This document shows positions 1-8,964 of a DNA stretch of 64,000 bases, piece by piece. The number at the start of each line of letters is the position of its first letter. Position 1 is the stretch's first letter. The stretch is from NCBI GenBank assembly GCA_964558415.1, contig CAZLDI010000011.1, positions 1-64,000 of the forward strand, given 5' to 3'. The DNA is from CAZLDI01 sp964558415. Its GTDB lineage: Bacteria; Chloroflexota; Dehalococcoidia; SM23-28-2; RBG-16-64-32. The notes under the pieces were generated by a model. That model was not told the DNA's origin, did not search any database, and was given only the letters and a program-made list of their open reading frames with translations. Made by a program: the position numbers and the translations under genes.

Positions 1-2
1 GG

Positions 3-2549
3 GCCGGCGGCGCATTGGTGCTCGCGGGCCGCTGCTTCGAGGGCGAATGGGCGCCCCCCTACGCCCCTTTCGCCGAGGCGATCGCGGGCTACGCCAAAGA
101 CGCCGCTCCCGACGCGCTGCGCGCCGACCTCGGCTACGGAGCGCCGGCCGTCGCCCGCCTTGTGCCGTCTCTGCATGAACGGCTGCCCGACATCGGCGAG
201 CCTGTCCCGCTGAACCCGGACGAAGAGCGCTTTCGCCTGCTCGACGCCGTGTCACAGTTCATCATCGCCACGTCGGCGCGCGCGCCGGTCGTACTCGTGC
301 TCGACGACCTGCACTGGGCCGACGGGGGAACGATCGCCATGCTGCGCCACGTGGCGCGCTTCCTGCCCGCGCAGCGGACGCTTGTGCTGGGGGCCTACCG
401 CGACGTCGAACTTGACCGACAGCACCCACTGGCCGACGCACTCGCTGCGCTGCGCCGGGAGGCCGAATACGAGCGCATCCTCGTGAAAGGCCTCGACGAA
501 GGCGACGTCCGCGCGTTGCTCACGGACATCGCCGAACAGGACGTTCCCGAAGCGTTCGTGCAGGCGATCAGCGCCGAGACGGACGGCAACCCGTTCTTCA
601 TCCGCGAGGTGCTGAATCACCTTGCGGAGGAGGGCAAGATCTACCAGCAGGACGGTCGCTGGACGGCGAACGTCTCGATCGCCGAGATGGGGATCCCGGA
701 AGGGGTGCGGCAGGTGATCGGCCGCCGTCTCTCGCGCCTCTCGGAGACTGGCAACCGTCTTCTCACCGCCGCCTCCGGCTTCAACGGTCCGTTCCGGGTC
801 GGCCTGGCGGCGGCTGCCGCCGGCCTCGACGAGGCGGACGCGCTCGACGCGATAGACGTGGCTTTAGAGGCGCAGCTTGTGCAGCCCGCAGGCGACGCCG
901 AGAGTTACGATTTCGCGCACGCCCTGATCCGCCACACGCTTTACGGCGAGCTGAGCCCCTCCCGGCAGGTGCGCCTGCACCGCCAGATCGCCGAGGCGAT
1001 GGAGCGACTCTACAGCGACCGCGTGATGGAACACGCCCCCGAGCTGGCGTACCAGTATCACCGCAGCGCCGGCCTCCCGGGGACGGAGCGCGGTGCGGAC
1101 TACGCCGTATCAGCGGCCGACCAGGCAGAACGCCTGCCCGCCTGGGACCAGGTCGCCGTCTTCTCGCGGATGGCGCTGGACCTGCTTCCCGAGGCCGATC
1201 CGCGCAGACCCCACATGGCCGGCCGGCTGGGCCTCGCGCTGGCCTGGTCAACCGGCTCTGACGAGGCGGCGCGCGCCTGCGCCGAAGCCGCCGATATGCT
1301 CGCGAAGGGGGAGGGGGCCGGCGCGGCCGCCGACTACCTCGCCGAGGCGGTCTCTGCGCTCTGGGCCGCGAACTGGCGCGCCACGTGGGACCTGGCGACC
1401 CAGGGTATGGCCATCATCGGAACGCGCCGCGACGCGACCTGGGCTACGCTCGCCTGGCCGGATGCATATCGCCTCGACGCTGAGGACCCGGATGATGTTG
1501 GCATACCGCTCCTGACCGAGGAACGGCGGGAGATCATACGCGAGCTGGAGCAATCGCCGGACAGCCTCGCGGCGTCGGACGCGTATTTCACTTTTCCAGA
1601 CGTGCGAAACCGCGAGGACGCGATAGCGCAGGCGGCAGAAGCGCGGGCGGGCCGTTGGGACGATTCACGGCGCGCGTGGCTGCTCAGCGGCTGGGTCGGC
1701 GACTACAGGTCGGCGAAGGATCTGTTTATCTCGCTTGCGGAGCGTGCGGAGGGGGAAGGCGCCATCGCCGCCGCTGTGGTCGTTTGGTCCTCTGCGGCGC
1801 GCTGCAGTTACGCGCTGGGTGAGTTCGATGAAGGTGATGCGGCGCTCGCGCGTTGTGAGTCGCTGGTGTCACGCCTGACGGCTCTGTCACCAGCCATGCT
1901 AAGTGCCGGCGTTGCGCGCTTCACCGGCCAAAATGTCCGCGGCGAATTTGAGAATGTCCTCGCTGAGCTCGGGACGCGGAGCGCGGAACCGATGCCGGAG
2001 GACCGCTGGGCGGCCGCCGCGCTCCGCGCGGCAGGCGCGGCGCTCATGGCGAGGACCGGCACCAGCGACGCCGCGATTTCGTTGCTCGCGACCGTGCTCC
2101 CGGCGCTGGAGCGCGCGGAGGGGTCCTTCGCCTTCTACACGCTCATCGCCTGCAGCGCCGCGGACGCGCTCTGGGCCGCTGACCGCACCGACTACCTCGA
2201 CGTCATCGAGCGCAACCTGCGGGAGAAGGTCGTGGCGCCGGACTTTCGCGACGTGGCGATGGACGGCCGGCTCAGCCTCGCCCGGCTGTGCGCCGTCTCC
2301 GGCCGCTTCGAGGAGGCGAGCGAGTGGTTCGCCCGCGCCCGCGCCGTCTTGGAGGAGCAGGGCGCGCGGCCGCTGCGGGCCGTCGCCGACCACGACGAAG
2401 CGCTGATGTACGCCCGCCGCGCCGCTGACGGCGACCGCGAGCGGGCCCTCCCGCTGCTCGACGCCGCGCTCGCGCAGTTCCGGGAGATCGGCATGACGGG
2501 CTGGGTGCGGCGCGGCGAGGAGCTGCGAAAGCGGCTGTCGGATGCTTGA
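3..2549 (+). CDS. AAA-type ATPase with TPR-like C-terminal region, 5' partial
   Basis: The reading frame is open to the left edge of the window, so the true start and the Walker A loop lie upstream; the first in-window start-like codon is a TTG at 15. About 285-325 encode a Walker B segment (VLVLDDLHWAD) typical of AAA_16-type ATPase domains found in SARP/LuxR-like regulators and adenylate-cyclase-associated ATPases. This is followed by a sensor-like region (NPFFIREVLNHL) and a long alpha-helical, alanine-rich C-terminus resembling TPR repeats. No LuxR helix-turn-helix is visible at the C-terminus, so if it is a regulator its output domain is at the missing N-terminus. It probably acts as a cytoplasmic signalling STAND-like ATPase; the partner is unknown. 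Confidence 0.75.
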   Translation, partial: AGGALVLAGRCFEGEWAPPYAPFAEAIAGYAKDAAPDALRADLGYGAPAVARLVPSLHERLPDIGEPVPLNPDEERFRLLDAVSQFIIATSARAPVVLVLDDLHWADGGTIAMLRHVARFLPAQRTLVLGAYRDVELDRQHPLADALAALRREAEYERILVKGLDEGDVRALLTDIAEQDVPEAFVQAISAETDGNPFFIREVLNHLAEEGKIYQQDGRWTANVSIAEMGIPEGVRQVIGRRLSRLSETGNRLLTAASGFNGPFRVGLAAAAAGLDEADALDAIDVALEAQLVQPAGDAESYDFAHALIRHTLYGELSPSRQVRLHRQIAEAMERLYSDRVMEHAPELAYQYHRSAGLPGTERGADYAVSAADQAERLPAWDQVAVFSRMALDLLPEADPRRPHMAGRLGLALAWSTGSDEAARACAEAADMLAKGEGAGAAADYLAEAVSALWAANWRATWDLATQGMAIIGTRRDATWATLAWPDAYRLDAEDPDDVGIPLLTEERREIIRELEQSPDSLAASDAYFTFPDVRNREDAIAQAAEARAGRWDDSRRAWLLSGWVGDYRSAKDLFISLAERAEGEGAIAAAVVVWSSAARCSYALGEFDEGDAALARCESLVSRLTALSPAMLSAGVARFTGQNVRGEFENVLAELGTRSAEPMPEDRWAAAALRAAGAALMARTGTSDAAISLLATVLPALERAEGSFAFYTLIACSAADALWAADRTDYLDVIERNLREKVVAPDFRDVAMDGRLSLARLCAVSGRFEEASEWFARARAVLEEQGARPLRAVADHDEALMYARRAADGDRERALPLLDAALAQFREIGMTGWVRRGEELRKRLSDA

Positions 2550-2867
2550 TGGACTTCGGCGCCGCCGGGAACATCAACGGGTGCGAGAGCGTTCAACCAC
2601 GCCGTGGGCTGCCCCTGTCCGCCGTGGACGATCGCGCCCGGGACCCGGCCGGGCTTCAGCTTCAGGAGCGGGGGCCAAGGGCGTCGGCGATGCGGAGGGT
2701 GTGGGTGGTGGTTCCTGGCGAGGCTTTGTGACTCCGCTCATCCCTTCGTTCCTCAGGACAGGCCTACGAGTGCCTCAGGATGAGCGGGAAGGGACATCGT
2801 TCGGGGCTGGGCCTTCGACTATCCAGGGAAGACCCGGGGGTAATTAAGCCGCGGGTCCGCCGGTGGC
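2550..2867. other. Intergenic stretch without a supported gene
   Basis: This 318-base gap separates the ATPase gene from the convergent DUF3291 gene. Short open frames here overlap each other and lack recognisable protein character. It contains a 'cctcaggatgagcgg' motif near 2772 that recurs in the gap at 8752-8964, so at least part is a dispersed non-coding repeat. Confidence 0.5.
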
Positions 2868-3335
2868 CTACTCTGCGGGTGCCGCGAACTGCTGCTTGAA
2901 CGTGAACGCCTCCGCCGTCGCGCCGGTCGCGCGGAGGTAGTCCAGCCGCTCCTCCGCCTCTTCGACGGTGGGCTCGTGGCCCGCCGGGACCCACCAGAGC
3001 ACGAGGTGGGCTGCCTCGTGCGGGTCGAACCACTCGTGGCGCCTCCGGTACACGTCGGCGTGGTCGCTGCGGTAGGTGAACTCGAACAGAGACGCGGCGT
3101 CCTCCCAGACGCTGAAGTTGATGATGATCATCGGGTCGCCGCGCACGCGGATCGAGGTCGAGTTCCCCTCACTCGTCTGGTGACGCCAAACGAAGCCGGG
3201 GCTGCGGTCGCCGAGCTGGTTGATGCGGTCGAGGTTCGCCATGAAGTCGGCGAGCTGCGGGCTGTCGAGGGGCGCGACGAGCCGCGCGATGTTGTACTGC
3301 GCGAGATACCAGCTGCGGCGAGCGGTCTCAGCCAT
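2868..3335 (-). CDS. DUF3291 domain protein
   Basis: A 155-residue protein starting MAETARRSW. It matches the DUF3291 family, small cytoplasmic proteins with an ABM-like ferredoxin fold and no settled function: 'LAQYNIARL' at the start, 'PGFVWRHQ' in the middle and 'HLVLWWVPAGHEPTVEEAEERL' divided across the C-terminus. The open frame continues upstream to 4556, but that part is antisense to the phospholipase D gene and has no family similarity, so the ATG at 3335 was chosen. It is divergent from the phospholipase D gene at 3402. Confidence 0.8.
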   Translation of the reverse strand: MAETARRSWYLAQYNIARLVAPLDSPQLADFMANLDRINQLGDRSPGFVWRHQTSEGNSTSIRVRGDPMIIINFSVWEDAASLFEFTYRSDHADVYRRRHEWFDPHEAAHLVLWWVPAGHEPTVEEAEERLDYLRATGATAEAFTFKQQFAAPAE

Positions 3336-3386
3336 GTTCGGATGATAACGGACGAACGCGTCTTGCGGCGCTGCAGCGTGTGGGCG

Positions 3387-3392
3387 TAGGAT
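3387..3392 (+). promoter_or_regulatory. -10-like hexamer TAGGAT
   Basis: The hexamer ends 9 nt before the ATG at 3402, with no Shine-Dalgarno sequence between. This fits a very short or absent leader, as seen for several other genes in the window. Confidence 0.4.
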
Positions 3393-3401
3393 GCAGGCAT
3401 C

Positions 3402-4781
3402 ATGAACCCAGACACGTCGCACATCCCGTCTGTCGCGTCGGGTGCTTACCCTGTCCGCGAGGGAAACCTCGTGCGCCCGCTTGTCGACGGTGAACCGGCG
3501 TTTCGCCGCATCTGCGAGGCCGTCGAGGGAGCGCGCTCCAGTGTTTGGGTGACTGTGGCTTTCATCGACCAGGATGTGCAGATGCCGGATGGGCGCGGGA
3601 GCTTCTTCGACGTGCTGGACCGCGCGGTGGAGCGCGGCCTTGACGTGCGGGCGCTGTTCTGGCGCTTCGAGCCGCACGGGTCGCCGCGCATCGTGCAGGC
3701 GGCCTTCAGGGGCGATGAGGAGGAGCGCGGCTGGCTTCAGCAGAGAGGCTCGCGCTTTCTCGCGCGCTGGGACCACAATCCCGGGTACTGTCACCACCAG
3801 AAGAGCTGGGTGATCGATGCGGGTCAGCCCGGCGAGACGGCGTTTGTGGGCGGGATCAACCTGCACACCAACTCGGTCGTGGCGGTCGGGCACCCCTACC
3901 TGGAGCACATGTGGGGCAGCACACACGATGTGTATGTGGAGCTTCGCGGCCCTGCGGCGACAGACGTGCATCACAACTTCGCGCAGCGCTGGAACGAGGC
4001 CAGCGAGCGCGACCACGATCACGGTGTCTGGCAGGCGCCGGACGACCTGCCGTTTCCAACTTCCGCCTCGCGGTCCGCAGGCGCGGCCTCTGTCCAGCTT
4101 ACTCGCACAGTCCGCGCCGGCGCCTATTCCGACGGCACGCCGCCGCCGGATGGCGAGCCGCACGCCATCGCCAACGGAGACGGAAGCATCCTCGACCAAT
4201 ACGTCGCTGCGATTGACGCGGCGCGAGAGTCGATCTACTTCGAGAACCAGGCGATCGGCTCGCCCGTCGTGGTCGCCCGGATCGAGGAGGCGCTGAAGCG
4301 CGAGGTAGAGGTGACGTTCCTGGTGCCTGGACGCCCGCCCCCGGATATGACCATAGCGCGGAAGCATCCGTCTTCGGCGCCGTTCTTCGAGCAACTGGCT
4401 CAACTTGGCAGGTATCCGAATTTCCTTCTGGCCGGGGTAGCCGGCAACGTTCGACCCGGCCAGTACCACGATATCTACGTTCACGCCAAGGTCGCGCTCA
4501 TCGATGACGTCTGGGCGACGATCGGCTCGACGAACATCGCGAACCGAAGCTTCCACCGCGACACGGAGCTGAACGCATCTTTCTGGGATCCGGGAACCGC
4601 ACGAGCGCTGCGCGTCGAGTTACTGCAAGAGCACCTGGACGAAGATACTCGCGAGATGAACGTACGGGAGGCGATGGCCAGGTACCGGGATGTGGCTGCG
4701 GCGAACCAGGAGCGTCGCCGCAGCGGCGAGCCGCTGCGCGGCCTCGCGTTCGCGATCGATCCGGCGGGCTACGGCCTCTAG
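3402..4781 (+). CDS. Phospholipase D-like / cardiolipin synthase-type protein
   Basis: A 459-residue protein with two HKD (HxKxxxxD) motifs, the hallmark of the phospholipase D superfamily: HQKSWVID at residues 132-139 and HAKVALID at 361-368. The second is followed by GSTNIANRSF, the usual sequence after the catalytic motif. The two motifs together form one active site that transfers phosphatidyl groups through a phospho-histidine intermediate. No transmembrane segment is obvious, unlike classical cardiolipin synthase, so the protein may be a soluble or peripheral phospholipase or transphosphatidylase. The length is normal for a two-HKD protein. Substrate is not determined by sequence. Confidence 0.85.
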   Translation: MNPDTSHIPSVASGAYPVREGNLVRPLVDGEPAFRRICEAVEGARSSVWVTVAFIDQDVQMPDGRGSFFDVLDRAVERGLDVRALFWRFEPHGSPRIVQAAFRGDEEERGWLQQRGSRFLARWDHNPGYCHHQKSWVIDAGQPGETAFVGGINLHTNSVVAVGHPYLEHMWGSTHDVYVELRGPAATDVHHNFAQRWNEASERDHDHGVWQAPDDLPFPTSASRSAGAASVQLTRTVRAGAYSDGTPPPDGEPHAIANGDGSILDQYVAAIDAARESIYFENQAIGSPVVVARIEEALKREVEVTFLVPGRPPPDMTIARKHPSSAPFFEQLAQLGRYPNFLLAGVAGNVRPGQYHDIYVHAKVALIDDVWATIGSTNIANRSFHRDTELNASFWDPGTARALRVELLQEHLDEDTREMNVREAMARYRDVAAANQERRRSGEPLRGLAFAIDPAGYGL

Positions 4782-4806
4782 CAGCACAGACGGAAGGAGG
4801 GCTGGC

Positions 4807-5244
4807 ATGGCGCCACCGAACAACAGGATCTTCATCAAATTGACGTCCGCTCTGCATAGCTTCTGGTATGGGCGCACGGGCGGACGGGTGGGCGGTCGGT
4901 TCGGCAAGGCGCAGATTCTCCTGCTGACGACGAACGGCCGGAAGAGCGGCAAGGAGCGGACGACACCGTTGATCTACGTTGAGGACGGCGACAACCTGGC
5001 GCTCGTCGCTTCCAACGCCGGAGACGATCGGCACCCAGGGTGGTATCTGAACCTGCGGGCGAATCCACGCGCGACCGTCCAGATTGGGCGCGAGCGCCGG
5101 GCGGTCAAGGCGGAGACGGCCGATCCGGATGACCGGTCAAGGCTGTGGGCGAAGGCGGCGGCGGTGTATGCGGACTACGACGAGTACACGAAGCGGACGT
5201 CGCGCGAGATTCCGGTGGTTATCTTGAAGCCGGAGAACGCGTGA
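4807..5244 (+). CDS. DUF385 F420-type nitroreductase/quinone reductase, copy 1
   Basis: A 145-residue protein of the deazaflavin (F420)-dependent nitroreductase family (DUF385, Ddn-like), with a split-barrel fold. The family signature is clear: 'LLLTTNGRKSGKERTTPL', 'LALVASNAGDDRHPGWYLNL' divided over residues 45-65, and a basic cofactor-binding patch. Members use reduced F420 to reduce quinones or nitroaromatics. The ATG at 4807 follows a good ribosome binding site (ggaagga); the open frame before it overlaps the end of the phospholipase D gene. It is the first of four genes whose ends overlap by 1-4 nt and probably form one transcript. Confidence 0.85.
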   Translation: MAPPNNRIFIKLTSALHSFWYGRTGGRVGGRFGKAQILLLTTNGRKSGKERTTPLIYVEDGDNLALVASNAGDDRHPGWYLNLRANPRATVQIGRERRAVKAETADPDDRSRLWAKAAAVYADYDEYTKRTSREIPVVILKPENA

Positions 5245-5666
5245 TGCCGAGCCGGCTGGCTGCGAGGCTGTTCACGAGGGGGCACATATTCTGGTATCGG
5301 GCCAGCGGAGGGCTGATAGGATCCAGGTTCGGGAAGATATCGATGCTACTGCTAACGACGAAGGGGCGGAAGAGCGGCAGACCGTGGACGACACCGCTCT
5401 CCTACTTGCGCGACGGCGACAACATGGTCGTCGTCGCTTCCTTCGGCGGCTCCCCGGCTCACCCCGCCTGGTATCTTAACCTGCAGGCGAACCCGGCGGC
5501 TCACGTGCAGGCGGGGCCACGCCGGATGCAAGTCAGCGCGGAGACGGCGAACAGCGAAGAACGCATGCGGCTGTGGCCGAAGGTCGTGGAGATGTACTCC
5601 GGCTATGAGGGCTATCAGAAGAGGACATCCCGAGAGATACCGCTGGTGATCCTGAAGCCAGAGTGA
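5244..5666 (+). CDS. DUF385 F420-type nitroreductase/quinone reductase, copy 2
   Basis: A 140-residue paralogue of the gene before it. The ATG overlaps the preceding stop by one base (TGATG), which points to translational coupling. It keeps the 'LLLTTKGRKSGRPWTTPLSY' signature and the 'HPAWYLNLQANP' block, so the F420-binding fold should be intact. The shared ending 'TSREIPLVILKPE' with copy 1 suggests recent tandem duplication followed by divergence. Substrate unknown. Confidence 0.85.
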   Translation: MPSRLAARLFTRGHIFWYRASGGLIGSRFGKISMLLLTTKGRKSGRPWTTPLSYLRDGDNMVVVASFGGSPAHPAWYLNLQANPAAHVQAGPRRMQVSAETANSEERMRLWPKVVEMYSGYEGYQKRTSREIPLVILKPE

Positions 5667-6100
5667 AGGACGGAATCGGCAGCCGCTGGTTCACGCTCCT
5701 GTTCTCCGCCGTCCACGCGTCCGTGTACCACGTGACCGGCGGCAGAGTCGGAGGGCGCTGGGGGCGGGCGTCGATCCTCCTCCTTACTACGAGGCGGCCG
5801 TACGGTGGCGCGCGGACGAGGCCGCTTTTGTACCTTCAAGACGGCGAGTCACTCGCGGTGGTCGCGACCAATGACGGTGCAAGGCAAGAGCCCGGGTGGT
5901 GCAGGGACCTGAGACGGGAACCGCGCGCCGAGGTGCAGGCGGGCAGCGCAACATATCTGGTGCAGGCAGAGTTTGCCGCCCCCGAAGAGAAGGCGCGGTT
6001 GTGGCCGCTGCTCATCGAGATGTACCCCTCGTACGATCGTGACAGGGCGAGGGCACAGCGCGAACTGCCGATCGTGGTTTTGCGGAGGACGGCACGATGA
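5663..6100 (+). CDS. DUF385-family protein, diverged copy 3
   Basis: A 145-residue third tandem paralogue starting at a GTG that overlaps the preceding stop (GTGA). It retains 'GGRVGGRWGRASILLLTTRR' near the N-terminus, but the normal GRKSG cofactor motif is reduced to 'RRPYGGARTRPL' and the WYLNL block reads WCRDL. The two most conserved F420/substrate-contact regions are therefore altered, so this copy may have lost F420 binding or changed specificity while the frame stayed open. It overlaps the next gene by four bases (ATGA). Confidence 0.75.
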   Translation: MKDGIGSRWFTLLFSAVHASVYHVTGGRVGGRWGRASILLLTTRRPYGGARTRPLLYLQDGESLAVVATNDGARQEPGWCRDLRREPRAEVQAGSATYLVQAEFAAPEEKARLWPLLIEMYPSYDRDRARAQRELPIVVLRRTAR

Positions 6101-7158
6101 TCGGCGGCTCGTCCCTCGGCGATCTCGCCCGCCTGCGCGACGCGGTGAGAGGCCGCGCCTCATCGTATGACACGACCGGCGGCAACACAGACTTCTGGTT
6201 GCTGCAGCCGGGCGAGACGCGAACGCTCGCGAGGATCGATGGACCGGGTTCGGTCCGCCATGTCTGGATCACGATGGCATCTCGTGAAGAGGCTTACCCG
6301 CGGCGTAGCGTGCTGCGAATGTACTGGGACGGATCGCCTGCGCCGTGCGTTGAAGTGCCGACGGGCGACTTCTTCGGTATTGGGCACGGTGTAACGAAGA
6401 GCTTCACGTCGCTTCCGCTCAGCATGAGCCCGCGGGACGGGCGCGGCTTCAACTGCTTCTTCCCGATGCCGTTCGCTACTGGGGCTCGGGTAGACGTGAC
6501 GAATGAGGGCGAGCGGCGGTTGATGCTGTACTTCTACGTGGACTTCGAGACCTACGCGCGCCCGGCGGAAGGCGTGGGCTACTTTCACGCGCAGTGGCGC
6601 CGTCAGAACCCAACAGCCGGCTGGGGCGACGACGAACGCCGATTCAGTGGCGATCCCGCGTATGCGCGCGAGGTGTTCGCGACTCCGAATCAGACGGGAG
6701 AAAACAACTACGTGATCCTTGACGCACTAGGACGCGGACACTATGTGGGCTGCAACCTGAACATCGATTGCTTCCGGCGCGCCAAGAACGACTGGTACGG
6801 TGAAGGCGATGACATGATCTTCATCGACGGCGACGAGAAACCGACGCTGCACGGTACCGGCACTGAGGACTACTTCAACACGGCGTTCGGACCCGCGGAG
6901 GAGTTCTCGGCGCCGTACCACGGCCTGCCGCTGACGTCCGGTACGGATGAGTGGCCGTGGGGTGGGAAGCATTCGATGTATCGGTTCCACATTGAGGATC
7001 CGATGCACTTCCGCGAGTCTATCCGCGTAACGATAGAACACGGTCATGCGAACCATCTGTCGCACGATTATTCATCGACAGCGTACTGGTATCAGACGGA
7101 GCCGCACCTCGCGTTTCCGCCGCTTCTCGCTGTCGCCGAGCGACTTCCGCAGTCGTAA
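6097..7158 (+). CDS. GH172-type (DUF2961) glycoside hydrolase-like protein
   Basis: A 353-residue protein of the DUF2961 family, now glycoside hydrolase family 172. Its characterised members act on alpha-D-fructofuranosides or D-arabinofuranan. Supporting motifs are the N-terminal 'ASYDTTGGNTDFW' like segment, 'DGPGSVRHVWIT', 'GDFFGIGHG' and the highly conserved 'HGTGTEDYFNTAFG', whose Glu is a candidate catalytic residue. No signal peptide is evident, so it looks cytoplasmic. It is the last gene of the run that begins at 4807, but there is no obvious metabolic link to F420 reductases. The sugar substrate cannot be told from sequence. Confidence 0.8.
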   Translation: MIGGSSLGDLARLRDAVRGRASSYDTTGGNTDFWLLQPGETRTLARIDGPGSVRHVWITMASREEAYPRRSVLRMYWDGSPAPCVEVPTGDFFGIGHGVTKSFTSLPLSMSPRDGRGFNCFFPMPFATGARVDVTNEGERRLMLYFYVDFETYARPAEGVGYFHAQWRRQNPTAGWGDDERRFSGDPAYAREVFATPNQTGENNYVILDALGRGHYVGCNLNIDCFRRAKNDWYGEGDDMIFIDGDEKPTLHGTGTEDYFNTAFGPAEEFSAPYHGLPLTSGTDEWPWGGKHSMYRFHIEDPMHFRESIRVTIEHGHANHLSHDYSSTAYWYQTEPHLAFPPLLAVAERLPQS

Positions 7159-7178
7159 GAGCTGGTACTCCGGCCCGC

Positions 7179-7787
7179 TCAGGCACCGGCAGCGGGCGGA
7201 CGAGCGCCGGTGTCGAGGCTAAACGGCGGGTACTGCTCTACCAGGGAAGCGTGGTAGGCGAGCAGGCGCGCGTGCCAGCGCATAATGCCGAGCTGGACGT
7301 TGAAGAGGCCTTCCGGGTAGTTCTCCTGGACCAGGATGAAGACAGCGGCGATGATCCAGATCACTGCGGCGACGATGCCGAGGAGGGCGAGCACGAAGGC
7401 GCTGGGGATGCTGTAAAGGAGTCGCAGCAGTGCCGAGCCGACTGTCGGCGATCCGCCCGGCGTCAGATTGAAGCTGACCGCCGCTTCCGGTTTCTCAGTA
7501 GGAAGGCGGTCCGTCAGGAGCGCGAGGTACGAGTAGGCGGCGACGATCCAGCGGAGCCAGGACGTGACACGGGGCGCCTCGTCTCTGACATAGCCTTCTG
7601 ACCCCCTCTGCGAGATCAGTACCGCCGCTGCGATCGGAATGGCGAGGTAGATTAAGCCGAAGAACCACCCGATGGCGTTGGCCAGTAGTGAGAGCACCAG
7701 AACGACGAGGAGTCTCAGGGCAAGCTGAGGGCGCTCGAACTTCTCGGGACGAGTAAGGTCAAAAGTCACTGGGTACTCGGCCGCCAT
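7179..7787 (-). CDS. DUF4389 membrane protein
   Basis: A 202-residue protein with hydrophobic segments at about residues 23-58 (two close helices) and 117-150, consistent with DUF4389, a family of small integral membrane proteins of unknown function. The pattern 'YPVTFDL' at the start and 'YVRDEAPRVTSWLRW' and 'WHARLLAYHASLVEQYPPF' later fit the family. A ribosome binding site (aaaggggg) precedes the ATG at 7787. The gene ends only about 20 bases from the convergent GH172 gene. Confidence 0.75.
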   Translation of the reverse strand: MAAEYPVTFDLTRPEKFERPQLALRLLVVLVLSLLANAIGWFFGLIYLAIPIAAAVLISQRGSEGYVRDEAPRVTSWLRWIVAAYSYLALLTDRLPTEKPEAAVSFNLTPGGSPTVGSALLRLLYSIPSAFVLALLGIVAAVIWIIAAVFILVQENYPEGLFNVQLGIMRWHARLLAYHASLVEQYPPFSLDTGARPPAAGA

Positions 7788-7911
7788 GACGACCCCCTTT
7801 CAGGGTGGGTGTGTGCCTATAGGCCCTAGTCCGCTGACACCCGATGTTACTCCCGGTCGAGTGGCATTGTCCACGAGGAGCGCCTAGCACCCGCTGCCCA
7901 GCGGACTCGCC

Positions 7912-8751
7912 CTAGACGTCGCCTGCGCAGCGGAATCCGGTGTTGCCGGTTGAGCTGTCAGGGGTGCTGCCGCTGCGGGCGGATACGCGGTAGCGGAAGC
8001 AGTATGATTCGTGGCATAGGTACGAACCGCCGCGGGTGACGCGGTGCGTGCCATCGTCTGGACCTCCGGGGTCCGCGCGGGGACCAGTTACGTGGAAGCT
8101 GGGACTGAACCAGTCGGAGCACCACTCCCAGACGTTGCCGGACATGTTGTAGAGGCCGTAGGCGTTTGGAGGGAATGACCGCGCAGGCGCCGTGCCGTAG
8201 TGGCCGTCTTCTTCCGTATTGTGGCGGGGGAACACCCCCTGCCAGATATTGCAGCGGTGCTTGTCGGCGGGCGTTAGCTCATCGCCCCAGGGGTAGCGCT
8301 TCTCGTCCAGGCCGCCGCGCGCGGCGTATTCCCATTCTGCCTCGGTGGGCAAGCGCAGACCCGCCCATGCGCAGTAGTTTGAGGCATCGCGCCAGGTGAC
8401 GTGCACCACCGGGTGATCTTCCCGGCCGGCGATTGACGACTGAGGGCCTTCCGGGTGCCGCCAGTCCGCGCCGAGGACCTGGCGCCACCAGGGCGCGGCG
8501 GCAACGCCTCGCGTCTCCGGAAAGTCGTCTGGAAGCAGGCCCGCGAAGACGAACGACCAGCCGAAGCGCTCGGCGTCGGTTGTGTGGACGGTGGCGTTGA
8601 CGAATTCCGCAAAGCGACTGTTTGTGACGGCGAACGGATCGATCGAGAACGGCCTCAGGGACACATCGCGCACGGGGCCCTCGCCATCGGACGGGTAGGC
8701 CGCGGGCTCGTCCGAGCCCATCAGGAAGCGGCCGCCGGGGAGCAGGACCAT
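7912..8751 (-). CDS. Formylglycine-generating enzyme (sulfatase maturase)
   Basis: A 279-residue FGE/SUMF1-family protein. It starts with the family opening 'MVLLPGGRFLMGSDE' and ends with 'RGGSYLCHESYCFRYR' and 'TPDSSTGNTGFRCAG'. Both active-site cysteines of true copper-dependent FGEs are present (about C246 and C251), unlike many paralogues that have lost them, so oxidation of a sulfatase Cys to formylglycine is the expected reaction. The neighbouring sulfatase gene at 8965 carries the target motif. The open frame extends upstream to 8952, but that portion is made of the 'ggatgagcgg' repeats, so the ATG at 8751 was chosen. No signal peptide. Confidence 0.9.
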   Translation of the reverse strand: MVLLPGGRFLMGSDEPAAYPSDGEGPVRDVSLRPFSIDPFAVTNSRFAEFVNATVHTTDAERFGWSFVFAGLLPDDFPETRGVAAAPWWRQVLGADWRHPEGPQSSIAGREDHPVVHVTWRDASNYCAWAGLRLPTEAEWEYAARGGLDEKRYPWGDELTPADKHRCNIWQGVFPRHNTEEDGHYGTAPARSFPPNAYGLYNMSGNVWEWCSDWFSPSFHVTGPRADPGGPDDGTHRVTRGGSYLCHESYCFRYRVSARSGSTPDSSTGNTGFRCAGDV

Positions 8752-8964
8752 GTTCCGTCGACTTGACTTCCGCTGCGCTCCTGTCGGCTCAGGATGAGCG
8801 GCCGTTTCCCTTCGCTGCGTTACGGGCGGCTCCTTCCGCGGCGGGCAGGCAGGATGAGCGGAGAGAGGGGCCCTCTTTCGCGCTACGGGCGGCTCAGAAC
8901 GAGCGGGGACGCAGCACGGCAATCCCTGGGCGGGCGGAGTGTCGCCGGACATGGGGAACGCCGG
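8752..8964. repeat. Degenerate 'gctacgggcggctc-aggatgagcgg' repeats between sulfatase and FGE
   Basis: Three imperfect units of roughly 50-65 bases lie here (around 8765-8800, 8812-8862 and 8876-8906). Each has a 'cgctacgggcggctc'-like block followed by 'ggatgagcgg' or a variant. A related 'ggatgagcgg' block occurs near 2778. No coding potential of its own is supported. Confidence 0.55.

Noticed and set aside
3336..4556. N-terminal extension of the DUF3291 protein to 562 residues
   Set aside because: The extra part is antisense to the phospholipase D gene and has no family similarity.
8752..8952. N-terminal extension of the FGE protein
   Set aside because: It is encoded by non-coding 'ggatgagcgg' repeats; the family start MVLLPGG is at 8751.
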